A stretch of 64,000 nucleotides of DNA from JBKBKC01 sp046294265 (GTDB taxonomy: Bacteria > Pseudomonadota > Alphaproteobacteria > Rhodobacterales > Rhodobacteraceae), in the NCBI GenBank assembly GCA_046294265.1, contig JBKBKC010000001.1, positions 310,001 to 374,000 of the forward strand. The letters are read 5' to 3'. The translations under genes and the position numbers were made by a program. This document shows, in pieces, positions 40,697 to 50,421 of this stretch. The notes beneath the pieces are model-generated. The model worked only from the letters and a program-made list of their open reading frames with translations. It had not been told where the DNA came from and made no database searches. Within the stretch, counting starts at the first letter, position 1. Every line of letters starts with the position of its first letter.

Positions 40697-41884
40697 CAGG
40701 ACACCCGCGAGGACTGGCGCGGCGGCGGTTTCGGCATCTATGTGCATTGGCCCTTTTGCGAATCCAAGTGTCCCTACTGTGATTTCAACAGCCACGTCGC
40801 GGCCCGGATCGACGAGGGGCAATGGCGAGTGTCCTATCTGCGCGAAATCGAGCGGGTGGGCCGGGACACGCCCGGCCGAGTCGTCCAGACCGTTTTTTTG
40901 GGCGGGGGGACGCCCTCGCTGATGTCGCCGGAGCTTGTTGGAGCCATTCTGACCCAGATCCGGTCGACCTGGCGCTGCGTCAATGACCTCGAGGTGACGC
41001 TTGAGGCTAACCCGGGCTCCGTCGAGGCCGGACGATTCGCTGGCTATCGGGATGCCGGGGTGAACCGCGTGTCGATTGGCGTGCAGTCGCTGCGCAATAC
41101 CGACTTGCGGCGGCTGGGACGTCGCCACGATGCGGCTGAAGCACGGGCAGCCATCGAGCTCGCCCTATCGCTTTTCCCGCGCGTCAGCTTCGATCTCATC
41201 TACGCGCGGCAGGACCAATCCCTGGCAGACTGGCGCGCGGAACTGCATGAGGCCTGTGCCTTCGGGACTCAGCATCTGTCGCTCTATCAGCTGACCATTG
41301 AGCCCGGAACGCCTTTTGCCGCGCGCCATGCGCGGCTTGGGCTGCGCGGATTGCCAGATGAGGATCTGGCGTCGGACCTTTATGAGACCACGCAAGAGAT
41401 TTGCGAGGCAGCAGGGTTGCCCGCCTATGAGGTGTCGAACCATGCGCGGCCGGGAGAGGAGTCGCGACACAACACCATCTACTGGCAAGCGGGAGACTAT
41501 GTAGGTGTCGGGCCTGGCGCACATGGACGTTTGACCATAGAGGGGCAGCGCTGGGCAACCGAAGCGGTTCGGGCGCCACACGCCTGGCTGGCAGGTTCAC
41601 GAACGGGCGAGACGGAGCTATCGCGCCTTTGCCTTGCCCCACGTGACCAGGCCATCGAATACATCATGATGGGAATGCGACTGCGCTCGGGCCTCGACCT
41701 GCGTCGCCTTTCGCAGATGTTGGGCTCTATGGTGGACTTGCACCGGTTCCGGGACCTGATCGACTGGGGAATGGTCGAGCCTGACGGTCACATGCTGCGC
41801 ACGACCGATCGTGGCCGAATGGTCCTGAACTCGGTGATCGCTCAGGCCGTTTCGGACCTGTCTCTCGACGCGCACGACTCCTGA
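40679..41884 (+). CDS. hemW: Radical SAM heme chaperone HemW
   Basis: Coproporphyrinogen-dehydrogenase-like radical SAM protein now regarded as a heme-binding chaperone rather than a HemN oxidase. 401 residues; the [4Fe-4S] motif CESKCPYC is at Cys27, Cys31 and Cys34 within GIYVHWPFCESKCPYCDFNS. Others: VFLGGGTPSLM, LEANPGSVEAGRF, NRVSIGVQSL, and YEVSNHARPGEESRHNTIYW. The ATG is part of a parS palindrome. It lacks the extra N-terminal features of true HemN. It converges with parB, about 20 bases between stops. Confidence 0.95.
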   Translation: MFHVKHQDTREDWRGGGFGIYVHWPFCESKCPYCDFNSHVAARIDEGQWRVSYLREIERVGRDTPGRVVQTVFLGGGTPSLMSPELVGAILTQIRSTWRCVNDLEVTLEANPGSVEAGRFAGYRDAGVNRVSIGVQSLRNTDLRRLGRRHDAAEARAAIELALSLFPRVSFDLIYARQDQSLADWRAELHEACAFGTQHLSLYQLTIEPGTPFAARHARLGLRGLPDEDLASDLYETTQEICEAAGLPAYEVSNHARPGEESRHNTIYWQAGDYVGVGPGAHGRLTIEGQRWATEAVRAPHAWLAGSRTGETELSRLCLAPRDQAIEYIMMGMRLRSGLDLRRLSQMLGSMVDLHRFRDLIDWGMVEPDGHMLRTTDRGRMVLNSVIAQAVSDLSLDAHDS

Positions 41885-41903
41885 ACAGCGTGATCAGAAA
41901 GGG

Positions 41904-42841
41904 TCAAAAGATGCCGTCACGCGGCATTGAGGACAATGCGCGACACAGGTCATCAAGATCCTGCAGCGTGTTATAGGTGATGGTCAGCCGCCCGCGCTCG
42001 CCGCCGGGCTCGTGGTGGATGGACACGCCCATCCGTAGGTTGGCGGCCAAATCAGCCTCCAGAGCGAGGGTATCGGGATCCTTTTCGAACCGGGGGCCCG
42101 ATCCGCCTTGCCCGCCAGACCGGGCCTTTCGCCGACCCGAGCCCATGGCCTCATCCCGCGCCATGGACTCGGCCTCACGCACCGATAGCCCGCCCTCCAC
42201 GATCCGTCGCGCCATGGCCGTGGGATCCTTCACGGTCACCAGCGCGCGCGCATGTCCTGCGGACAAGCGCCCCTGCCGGACCTGCGACAGGACCTGATCA
42301 GGCAGCTTCAGCAACCGCAGCAGGTTTGCGATGTGACTGCGGCTTTTCGACAGCGCCTCGGCAATCTGCTCCTGCGTGTGACCAAAACGCTCCATCAGTT
42401 GGGCATAGCCCGCCGCCTCTTCCACCGGGTTGAGATCGGCGCGCTGGATATTCTCGATGATCGCGATTTCCAGCATTTCGGCGTCGCTCAGATCGCGCAC
42501 GATGGCGGGGATGCTGTGAAGTTGCGCCTGCTGTGCCGCGCGCCAGCGGCGCTCTCCGGCAACGAGTTCATAAACATTGGTATCGGACGTGGTCCGCAGG
42601 ATGATCGGTTGCAGAACACCCTTCATCCTGATCGATTCCGCCAGTTCGGACAGCGCATCAGGCGCGAAATCGCGGCGAGGCTGCGCCGGGTTCGCGCGGA
42701 TCCGGTCGAGGGGAACATGAAGGTCCGGTGCCACCGCGCGCCCAGACGCGCCCTCCGCCTCGACCCGCACATCCGCCATGAGGGCTGACAGGCCCCTGCC
42801 CAGACCTCGCCGTTCCGGTCTGCGGTCGCTCTGGTCGGTCA

Positions 42842-42842
<1 letters not shown>
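41904..42842 (-). CDS. parB: Chromosome partitioning protein ParB
   Basis: CTP-dependent DNA clamp that loads at parS and spreads, organising the origin region. 312 residues: N-terminal RGLGRGLSALMAD, the CTPase motif GERRWRAA (residues 96-103), ENIQRADLNPVEEAAGY (130-146), helix-turn-helix TQEQIAEALSKSRSHIANLLRLLKLP (about 156-181), and a C-terminal dimer domain ending LDDLCRALSSMPRDGIF. The start overlaps the parA stop by one base (TGATG). Two perfect parS sites in this window are its expected targets. Confidence 0.97.
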
Positions 42843-43646
<804 letters not shown>

Positions 43647-43657
<11 letters not shown>

Positions 43658-44282
43658 GGCGCAGTCCCTGTATCCTGAGGATCGTTCCCTCCGCATCGGT
43701 CTGACTTTGCAGCATCTCGGCATCAAAGGTCCAGTCCCGCCGCGCAGAATCCAGCTCCGCCTGCAGACCAGCACCCTTCAGAAACAACCCCGTCCCGGAG
43801 GGTGCAAGATGACGGACGGCATATCCTAAAAGAACCGGAAGCGGCGCGAGGGCCCGGGCTGATACGACATCCGCGCCCAGCGGCGGAATCGCTTCAATCC
43901 GGGCGCACACCACCTCCGCCTCTGTGGCCAGAACACGCGCCGCCTCCCGCAGGAAGGCAGCCTTGCGCTGGTCGGATTCAACCAGGATGACGCGACACGG
44001 TGATCCCTGATCCTGCAGGATGATTGCCACGATCAGCCCCGGAAATCCGCCTCCGCTTCCGAGATCGGCCCAGCTCCGCGCATCCGCCGGCATATAGGCC
44101 GCGAGCTGGGCGGAATCATCGATGTGCCGCCTTTGCAGAATGGGCAAGGTCGATGCCGAAACGAGGTTCACCCGTGCATTCCACCTCACAAGCAAGGCGG
44201 AAAACGTGGCAAGCTTGGCTGCGGTCGTGTCTGCAAACCTCTGCTCTGTCAAGTGCCGTCGATCATCCGGGTTTTCCGTCAC
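43647..44282 (-). CDS. rsmG: 16S rRNA (guanine527-N7)-methyltransferase
   Basis: Makes m7G527 in 16S rRNA (formerly GidB). 211 residues with motif I ADLGSGGGFPGLIVAIILQD, VNLVSASTLPILQRRHIDDSAQL upstream of it and VVSARALAPLPVLLGYAV. The start overlaps the mnmG stop (ATGA) and the end overlaps the GTG start of parA, so mnmG-rsmG-parA-parB is tightly coupled. Confidence 0.96.
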
Positions 44283-46150
44283 GCGGCTTCGCCCCGCGCG
44301 GATTTTCGCACATGGGCCAGCAGTATGACGAGTGCTGCCGGGGTCATCCCCTCGATCCGCGCCGCCTGGCCCAATGTTTCGGGCTTGCGGCGGTGCAGCT
44401 TCACCGCAACTTCCCGCGAAAGGCCGGGGAGTGTCAGGAAATCGAGATCGGACGGGATCCGCGCCGCCTCATCCCGGCGCAGCGCGTCGATATCGGCCCT
44501 TTGACGATCCTCATATCGGACATAGACGGCTTCGCGTGCAACCTGCGTGACCGTTTCGGGGTCAGCCTCGCGAAGTGCGGGCACAACAGTTTCCAGCTGA
44601 CTGGCCTGCACATCCGGAAATCCCAAAAGATCATAGGCGGATCGGCGGGCACCATCCGCGCTGACCGCAATCCCACATGCAGCAGACTGTTGTGGTGTCA
44701 GTCGAACAGCAGTCAGCGCCGCCCGCAGGTTCACCAGCCCGTCCAGTTTGGCGGCAAAGGCCGCAGCCCTCGCGGCGCCCACGCAGCCGCAGGCTATCCC
44801 CAGCGGGGTCAGCCGCTGATCGGCGTTGTCGGCCCGGAGCGATAGCCGGAACTCTGCGCGCGAGGTGAACATCCGATACGGCTCGGTCACGCCGCGACTT
44901 GTCAGGTCGTCTATCATCACGCCGATATAGCTCTCAGCACGCGAGAAAGTTATCGCCGCGCAGCCAAGCGCTTGCGCCGCCGCATTCAGCCCGGCCACCA
45001 GACCCTGGGCAGCCGCCTCCTCATACCCCGTTGTGCCATTGATCTGACCTGCAAGGAACAGACCCGGCATGCTGCGGCATTCCAGCGTGCCGGTCAGGCC
45101 GCGCGGGTCGATATAATCATATTCGACGGCGTATCCGGGTTGCAGGATCGTCACATTCTCAAGTCCTGCGATGGAGCGCACATAGCGTTCCTGCACATCC
45201 GCCGGAAGCGATGTTGAAATGCCGTTCGGATACACCGTGCTGTCATTCAACCCTTCAGGCTCCAGAAACACCTGGTGCCGATCCTTCTCGGCAAAGCGAA
45301 CGACCTTGTCCTCGATCGACGGACAGTAGCGCGGGCCAACACCGTCGATGTGGCCGCCATACATGGCGGAACGAGACAGGTTCTCGCGCACGATGTCATG
45401 GGTCTGCGCATTCGTGTAGGTAATGCCACAGGCGATCTGGCGCACAACCGGCGCGCGGCTGAGAAACGAAAACATCACCGGCCGTTCATCACCCGGTTGC
45501 ATCTCCAGTCCCTGCCAGTCGATGGTCGTGCCGTCCAGTCGCGGCGGTGTCCCGGTTTTCAGGCGACCGCGCTGCAACCCCAGATCGCCCAGGCGGTTGG
45601 CCAGACGGATCGATGCTGCATCCCCGACGCGACCGCCAGCGCTCCGTTGCGATCCGACATGCATGGTTCCGTTCAGGAAGGTCCCGGCGGTCAGGATGAC
45701 CGCTCGCGCACTGACAACCATGCCGTCCGCCAGGACTACGCCTGCCGCGCAAGCGCCGTTCTGCACCAGATCTACCACCTCGCCCTCGCAGATCTCCAGA
45801 CTTGGCAGCGCCTCAAGTTCCGCCAGCATTGCCGCACGATACAGCGCACGGTCCGCCTGGGCCCGCGGTCCCTGCACGGCCGGACCCTTACGCCGGTTCA
45901 AAAGCCGGAACTGGATACCCGCGCCATCAGCGACACGCGCCATAACACCGTCCAGCGCGTCAATCTCGCGGACCAGATGGCCCTTTCCAAGGCCGCCAAT
46001 CGCGGGGTTGCAAGACATCACGCCGATCCCGGCCCGTTTCAACGTCACCAGAACCGTCCGCGCCCCCATGCGGGCGGCCGCAGCCGCGGCCTCTGCCCCG
46101 GCATGACCACCACCGATCACCACAACGTCACAGTGTTTCACGTGAAACAT
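44279..46150 (-). CDS. mnmG: tRNA uridine-5-carboxymethylaminomethyl modification enzyme MnmG
   Basis: FAD protein (GidA) that with MnmE installs the cmnm5 group on U34 of tRNAs. 623 residues: FAD fold VVVIGGGHAGAEAAAAAARMGARTVLVT near the N-terminus, the two signature blocks GPRYCPSIEDKVVRFAEKDRHQVFLEPEG and LTGTLECRSMPGLFLAGQINGTTGYEEAAAQG, and the C-terminal helical MnmE/tRNA-binding region. Its first six codons (MFHVKH) are a parS palindrome. It is 39 bases from mnmE on the same strand. Confidence 0.97.
   Translation of the reverse strand: MFHVKHCDVVVIGGGHAGAEAAAAAARMGARTVLVTLKRAGIGVMSCNPAIGGLGKGHLVREIDALDGVMARVADGAGIQFRLLNRRKGPAVQGPRAQADRALYRAAMLAELEALPSLEICEGEVVDLVQNGACAAGVVLADGMVVSARAVILTAGTFLNGTMHVGSQRSAGGRVGDAASIRLANRLGDLGLQRGRLKTGTPPRLDGTTIDWQGLEMQPGDERPVMFSFLSRAPVVRQIACGITYTNAQTHDIVRENLSRSAMYGGHIDGVGPRYCPSIEDKVVRFAEKDRHQVFLEPEGLNDSTVYPNGISTSLPADVQERYVRSIAGLENVTILQPGYAVEYDYIDPRGLTGTLECRSMPGLFLAGQINGTTGYEEAAAQGLVAGLNAAAQALGCAAITFSRAESYIGVMIDDLTSRGVTEPYRMFTSRAEFRLSLRADNADQRLTPLGIACGCVGAARAAAFAAKLDGLVNLRAALTAVRLTPQQSAACGIAVSADGARRSAYDLLGFPDVQASQLETVVPALREADPETVTQVAREAVYVRYEDRQRADIDALRRDEAARIPSDLDFLTLPGLSREVAVKLHRRKPETLGQAARIEGMTPAALVILLAHVRKSARGEAA
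46133..46150. promoter_or_regulatory. parS: parS centromere site 2, at the mnmG start
   Basis: TGTTTCACGTGAAACA (46134-46149) is identical in core to the site at 40680-40695 and overlaps the ATG and first codons of mnmG (MFHVKH, the same peptide as in HemW). It is 3.3 kb from the oriC candidate and 2.5 kb from the parA start. Confidence 0.92.
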
Positions 46151-46189
46151 CCCTTGAACTCAGTGCCGTCTGGCAACGCGGTCGCACCT

Positions 46190-47476
46190 TCATTTGCCGA
46201 TGCAGAACCGGGCAAAGACTTCACCCAGCACATCCTCGACGCCGATCCGCCCCACAAGCATTTCCAGCGCATGCCGCGCCCGGCGCAGGTCCTCGCCCAG
46301 CAGCTCCGGCGCTGCATCGCCGGTGTCTAGCAAATCCCGCGCCGATTCCAAAGCCCTGATCGCCTCTTCAATCGCGCGCCTGTGCCGCAGACGGGTCAGA
46401 GTGCCGATGCCCGCCACCCTTTCCTGCATCCTTTGCGCAATCTCCTCAAGCAGGCCCCTGACCCCAAACCCCGTCCGCCCCGAAATCCCGACACGGTCAC
46501 CGTTGCGCATATCGGACTTGCCCAGCAGGACGATGTCCCCTTCGCGCGGCGCGAGCCCATCAGGAAGTCCGGTATCGTCCAATAGGAACACCCGCACGTC
46601 AGCCGCCTCTGCACGCGCACGCGCACGCGCGATCCCCAGCCTTTCCACGCCATCCTCCGAATCGCGCAACCCGGCGGTGTCCAGAAAGGTCACCGCCAGA
46701 CCGTCCAGATCCATCTGCACCTCGATCACGTCGCGCGTCGTTCCCGCGACCTCGGACGTGATCGCCGCCTCGCGCCCTGCCAGGGCGTTCAGCAAGGTGG
46801 ACTTTCCGGCATTCGGTGCGCCGACGATGGCAACCTCGAACCCGTCCCGTATCCGCTCCGCAGCACCCGTCCCCGCAACCTCCAGCCGCCATGCCGCCAG
46901 CAAACCCTCGATCAGCGGCCGCGCCCCTGCGATCACTTCGTTCGGCAGGTCCTCATCGGCAAAGTCGATCACCGCGGCAACCAGTGCCTCGATCCTGATC
47001 AGATCGCTGCGCCATCCCGCCGCGCGCTGCCCCACCGCTCCCGAAAGCTCCCGCAAGGCCTGTCGGCGCTGCGCCTCCGTCTCGGCATCTATCAGGTCCG
47101 ACAGCCCTTCGACCTGCGTCAGGTCCAGCCGGCCGTTTTCCAGCGCGCGCCGGGTGAATTCGCCCGGTTCAGCAGGCCGAAGCCCTCGCCTCTGCGCCAA
47201 AGCGGCCAGCATGCGCGCCACGACGGCCCGGCTGCCATGCAGGTGGAACTCCACCACCTCCTCACCGGTAAAGCTGGCCCCTGCCGGAAACCAAAGCACG
47301 ACCGCCTCGTCCAGCAGCTCTTCACCGGCCATCACTCGCCGCAGGCTCGCTCTCCGGGGCGCTGGCATGGACCCGACCAAATCCTGCGCCACCTCGGACG
47401 CCTTTGGCCCCGACAGCCGCACCACGGCGATACCGGCCTTCCCCTGCGCCGACGACAAGGCAAAGATCGTGTCCAT
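46190..47476 (-). CDS. mnmE: tRNA modification GTPase MnmE
   Basis: Partner of MnmG in U34 modification. 428 residues: an N-terminal tetrahydrofolate-binding domain (MDTIFALSSAQGKAGIAVVRLSG), a helical domain, and an inserted G domain with P-loop GAPNAGKSTLLN, DTAGLRDSEDGVERLG (G3) and GKSDMR (G4). The C-terminus is ARFCIGK, the conserved CxGK motif. It ends 39 bases before mnmG's start and begins 10 bases after the rho stop. Confidence 0.97.
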   Translation of the reverse strand: MDTIFALSSAQGKAGIAVVRLSGPKASEVAQDLVGSMPAPRRASLRRVMAGEELLDEAVVLWFPAGASFTGEEVVEFHLHGSRAVVARMLAALAQRRGLRPAEPGEFTRRALENGRLDLTQVEGLSDLIDAETEAQRRQALRELSGAVGQRAAGWRSDLIRIEALVAAVIDFADEDLPNEVIAGARPLIEGLLAAWRLEVAGTGAAERIRDGFEVAIVGAPNAGKSTLLNALAGREAAITSEVAGTTRDVIEVQMDLDGLAVTFLDTAGLRDSEDGVERLGIARARARAEAADVRVFLLDDTGLPDGLAPREGDIVLLGKSDMRNGDRVGISGRTGFGVRGLLEEIAQRMQERVAGIGTLTRLRHRRAIEEAIRALESARDLLDTGDAAPELLGEDLRRARHALEMLVGRIGVEDVLGEVFARFCIGK

Positions 47477-47486
47477 GGCCGGCCTG

Positions 47487-48782
47487 TCAGGTGTTCATGG
47501 AATCAAAGAATTCCGAGTTGCTCTTGGTCTGTTTCAGCTTGGAAATCAGGAACTCGATGGCATCCGTCGTCCCCATCGGGTTCAGGATACGCCGCAGCAC
47601 ATATGTCTTCTGAAGATCGGACTTCTCGATCAGCAGATCCTCTTTGCGCGTTCCGGATTTCAGGATGTCCATCGCCGGGAATACCCGCTTGTCCGCCACC
47701 TTGCGGTCAAGCACGATTTCGCAGTTGCCAGTGCCCTTGAACTCTTCAAAGATCACCTCGTCCATCCGGCTTCCCGTGTCGATCAGCGCGGTGGCGATAA
47801 TCGTCAGCGACCCGCCTTCCTCGATGTTCCGCGCTGCGCCGAAGAACCGCTTCGGCCGCTGCAGGGCATTGGCATCCACGCCCCCGGTCAGAACCTTCCC
47901 CGACGACGGCACCACCGTGTTGAACGCCCGTCCCAATCGCGTGATCGAATCGAGCAGGATCACCACATCCCGCTTGTGCTCCACCAGCCGCTTGGCTTTT
48001 TCGATCACCATCTCCGCCACTGCCACATGGCGCGACGCGGGCTCGTCGAAGGTCGAACTCACAACCTCGCCCTTGACCGACCGCTGCATGTCGGTCACCT
48101 CCTCGGGCCGCTCGTCGATCAACAACACGATCAGATAGCATTCGGGGTGATTCATCGCGACGGAATGCGCGATGTTTTGCAACAGCACCGTCTTGCCGGT
48201 GCGTGGCGGCGCCACAATCAACCCGCGCTGCCCCTTCCCGATTGGCGCCACCAGGTCGATGATGCGCGCGGACCTGTCCTTGATGGTGGGGTCCTCGACC
48301 TCCATCTTCAGCCGCTCGTCGGGATAGAGCGGCGTCAGGTTATCGAAATGAACCTTGTGTCGCGCCCGCTCGGGGTCGTCGAAGTTGATCCGCGTGACCT
48401 TGGTCATGCAGAAATAGCGCTCGTTCTCGCGAGGGGCGGCGATCACGCCCTCCACCGTATCGCCAGTGCGCAGGCTGAACTGCCGCAGGATGTCGGGGCT
48501 GACGTAGATGTCATCCGGCCCCGGCAGATAATTTGCCTCCTTCGACCGCAGAAACCCGAACCCGTCCTGGAGCACTTCCAGAACGCCATCGCCCCCGATC
48601 TCCCAGCCCTCCTCGGCGTGCTCCTTCAGCAGCGAGAACATCATCTCGCCTTTTCGCATGCTCGGCGCGTTCTCGATCTCCCATTCCTCGGCCATCGCCA
48701 GCAGATCAGCAGGTGTCTTGGCCTTCAGTTCGGAAAGGTTCAGCCGTTGAATATCGGTATCGGTCATCTCGGATGCGTCCAT
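47487..48782 (-). CDS. rho: Transcription termination factor Rho
   Basis: Hexameric RNA-dependent ATPase that ends transcription. About 431 residues: N-terminal helical domain (LNLSELKAKTPADLLAMAEE), the CSD RNA-binding fold with GDGVLEVLQDGFGFLRS, the ATPase P-loop VAPPRTGKTVLLQ, the Q-loop and R-loop segments LIDERPEEVTDMQRSV and LDSITRLGRAFNTVVPSSGK, and GTGNCEIVLDRKVADKRVFPAMD. ATG 48782 (MDASEMTDTD) is used; ATG 48767 is five codons downstream and equally credible. In the order rho-mnmE-mnmG-rsmG-parA-parB. Confidence 0.97.
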   Translation of the reverse strand: MDASEMTDTDIQRLNLSELKAKTPADLLAMAEEWEIENAPSMRKGEMMFSLLKEHAEEGWEIGGDGVLEVLQDGFGFLRSKEANYLPGPDDIYVSPDILRQFSLRTGDTVEGVIAAPRENERYFCMTKVTRINFDDPERARHKVHFDNLTPLYPDERLKMEVEDPTIKDRSARIIDLVAPIGKGQRGLIVAPPRTGKTVLLQNIAHSVAMNHPECYLIVLLIDERPEEVTDMQRSVKGEVVSSTFDEPASRHVAVAEMVIEKAKRLVEHKRDVVILLDSITRLGRAFNTVVPSSGKVLTGGVDANALQRPKRFFGAARNIEEGGSLTIIATALIDTGSRMDEVIFEEFKGTGNCEIVLDRKVADKRVFPAMDILKSGTRKEDLLIEKSDLQKTYVLRRILNPMGTTDAIEFLISKLKQTKSNSEFFDSMNT

Positions 48783-48892
48783 GGCGGCCACCGCACAGGG
48801 TTCCGCACGCTTGTCATGACAGGGAATTGCTCACGGACCGGACGGTCCAGCACATCCGCGCCTACGCCACTGCTGCTGCCTTGTCAACAATT

Positions 48893-49357
48893 TCAGAACT
48901 TCACGATGACCGACAGCACGATCACCACCATCAGCACGGTCGGCACCTCGTTCATGAGCCGATAGCTTCGGCCCGACCGCGCATTGATGCCCGCCGCGAA
49001 TTCCTTGCGGCGCAGGCCCAGCCAGTGATGGAACCAGGTCATACCCAGGACGCCCGCAACCTTGACCCAGGGCCAGACCTCGCCCCAGTCCACGATGCCC
49101 GGCGTCATCACCAGCGCGAGGCCCGCCCCCCAGGTCACCATCATCGACGGGTTCATGATCGCCCGCAGCAGCAACCGTTCCTGACGCTGAAACAGAAGGT
49201 CCATGTCGCTGCCCTGCGCGACGCCCCGCTTTGCGAGCCCCTCCACATGATAGACGAACAGGCGCGGCAGATAGAAAAGTCCCGCCATCCAGGCGATAAC
49301 AGCCATCACATGCAGCGATTTCACATAAGGATAGGCCGTCGCCAGCATGTCATGCAT
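48893..49357 (-). CDS. hemJ: Protoporphyrinogen IX oxidase HemJ
   Basis: A 154-residue, four-helix membrane protein that oxidises protoporphyrinogen IX in heme synthesis. Landmarks: YPYVKSLHVMAVIAWMAGLFYLPRLFVYHVE with the essential histidine in SLHV, LLLRAIMNPSMMVTWGAGL, and TWFHHWLGLRRKEFA...RSYRLMNEVPTVLMVVIVL. ATG 49357 follows a strong GGAGAGAGGG. The frame extends upstream into the oriC candidate but without family similarity. It is the first gene on the left of oriC and points away from it. Confidence 0.94.
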   Translation of the reverse strand: MHDMLATAYPYVKSLHVMAVIAWMAGLFYLPRLFVYHVEGLAKRGVAQGSDMDLLFQRQERLLLRAIMNPSMMVTWGAGLALVMTPGIVDWGEVWPWVKVAGVLGMTWFHHWLGLRRKEFAAGINARSGRSYRLMNEVPTVLMVVIVLSVIVKF

Positions 49358-49411
49358 CCCTCTCTCCTCGTGCCGTTCACCTCTTACTATAAGAAAAGAG
49401 AGAAAAGAGAA

Positions 49412-49420
49412 TGTGGTTAA
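49412..49420 (-). promoter_or_regulatory. DnaA box, one mismatch
   Basis: TGTGGTTAA; the complement reads TTAACCACA, one mismatch from TTATCCACA. It is 18 bases from the perfect box at 49430, same orientation, roughly two helical turns minus a few bases apart. Confidence 0.6.
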
Positions 49421-49429
49421 TGTATGCAT

Positions 49430-49438
49430 TGTGGATAA
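49430..49438 (-). promoter_or_regulatory. DnaA box, perfect
   Basis: TGTGGATAA, exact complement of the consensus TTATCCACA. It faces the perfect box at 49465 across about 26 bases. Confidence 0.85.
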
Positions 49439-49464
49439 AGGGACAGCGGCATCCATCCCCCAGC

Positions 49465-49473
49465 TTATCCACA
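49465..49473 (+). promoter_or_regulatory. DnaA box, perfect
   Basis: TTATCCACA in the context CAGCTTATCCACAGG, the strongest consensus form. It precedes the AT-rich stretch at 49526-49590. Confidence 0.85.
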
Positions 49474-49761
49474 GGCAGTCAAAGGGTTCAAGCGCGCAGA
49501 AACAATTCGTACGGCGGCGACGGCTGATTAAAATCGTCATCATATCATATACTTGTAAAAAAGACGACCAAATGTTCGTTTATCGTTCCTCCCGTTGTCG
49601 AAAGCCCCCATCAGGGTTGTCCCAAGGCAGGTCGATCAACCGTCCCGATGTGGGCAACAGGCGCGGGCGCACCCCGAAACTTGACAACGTGGCCGCGATG
49701 CCGCCACCAAGGCGCTGCTGCCGCGTTACTCCACACAGTCAGACACCGGAACATAACACGC

Positions 49762-49770
49762 ATATCCACA
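49762..49770 (+). promoter_or_regulatory. DnaA box, one mismatch
   Basis: ATATCCACA, one mismatch from the consensus at the first base, on the maf side of the AT-rich segment. Confidence 0.6.
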
Positions 49771-49821
49771 GGGTCGGCCGCCGCGCCCGCCCGTCCGTCG
49801 CTCCCGCGAAAGGGTTCCCGC

Positions 49822-50421
49822 TTGCCCCGGCCGATCGTCCTCGCCTCCGCCTCCGAGACCCGCGTCCGGCTACTGCGCGCCGCGGGGGTCCCCTTCAGCG
49901 CCCAACCCGCCCGGCTTGATGAGGACAGCATCCGCGCGGCGCTCGAGGATGAGGGCGCCAGCCCCCGCGACATCGCCGATACCCTCGCGGAAATGAAGGC
50001 CCGCAAGATCGCCGAAAAAACCCCCTCCGCCGTGGTCATCGGCTGCGATCAGGTTCTTGATTTCCAGGGTCGCGCCTGGGGCAAGGCCCCCACCCCAGAC
50101 GCCGCCCGTGACCAGCTGCGCGCCCTGCGCGGCCAGACCCACCGCCTTCTCTCCGCAATCGTCCTTTACCATGACGGCGCGCCGCAGTGGCGCCACATCG
50201 GCGAGGCGCGGCTGACCATGCGCGCCTTCTCCGACGACTGGATCGAGGGCTATCTGTCCCGGAACTGGGACGATCTGCGCCATTCCGCGGGCGGCTACCT
50301 CGTGGAATCCGAAGGCATCCGCCTTTTCACTGTGATCGAGGGTGACCACTTCACCGTGCTTGGACTTCCCCTGCTGCCGCTCCTCGGCTATCTCGGAGAC
50401 AGGGGGTTCATTCCGACATGA
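49822..50421 (+). CDS. maf: Maf/YceF-family nucleotide pyrophosphatase
   Basis: House-cleaning nucleoside triphosphate pyrophosphatase of 199 residues (the YceF-like subgroup, 7-methyl-GTP type, is one option). Landmarks: PIVLASASETRVRLLRAAG, IGCDQVLDFQGRAWGKAP with the catalytic Asp, and HSAGGYLVESEGIRLF. The start appears to be TTG at 49822 (MPRPIVLASAS), with AAAGGG seven bases upstream; no in-frame ATG or GTG gives the family N-terminus. It is the first gene on the right of oriC. Its stop overlaps aroE (ATGA). Confidence 0.92.
   Translation: MPRPIVLASASETRVRLLRAAGVPFSAQPARLDEDSIRAALEDEGASPRDIADTLAEMKARKIAEKTPSAVVIGCDQVLDFQGRAWGKAPTPDAARDQLRALRGQTHRLLSAIVLYHDGAPQWRHIGEARLTMRAFSDDWIEGYLSRNWDDLRHSAGGYLVESEGIRLFTVIEGDHFTVLGLPLLPLLGYLGDRGFIPT

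Larger units (their letters stand above)
49358..49821. other. oriC: Probable chromosomal replication origin oriC
   Basis: A 464-base gap with local AT-richness, in contrast to its GC-rich surroundings. It holds two perfect DnaA boxes (TTATCCACA at 49465-49473; its complement at 49430-49438), two one-mismatch boxes (49412-49420 and 49762-49770), and an AT-rich stretch (about 49526-49590) suitable for unwinding. hemJ-rho-mnmE-mnmG-rsmG-parAB run left and maf-aroE-coaE-dnaQ run right, as expected from genes co-oriented with forks leaving this point. parS sites lie 3.3 and 8.7 kb away. Boundaries are approximate. Confidence 0.8.
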
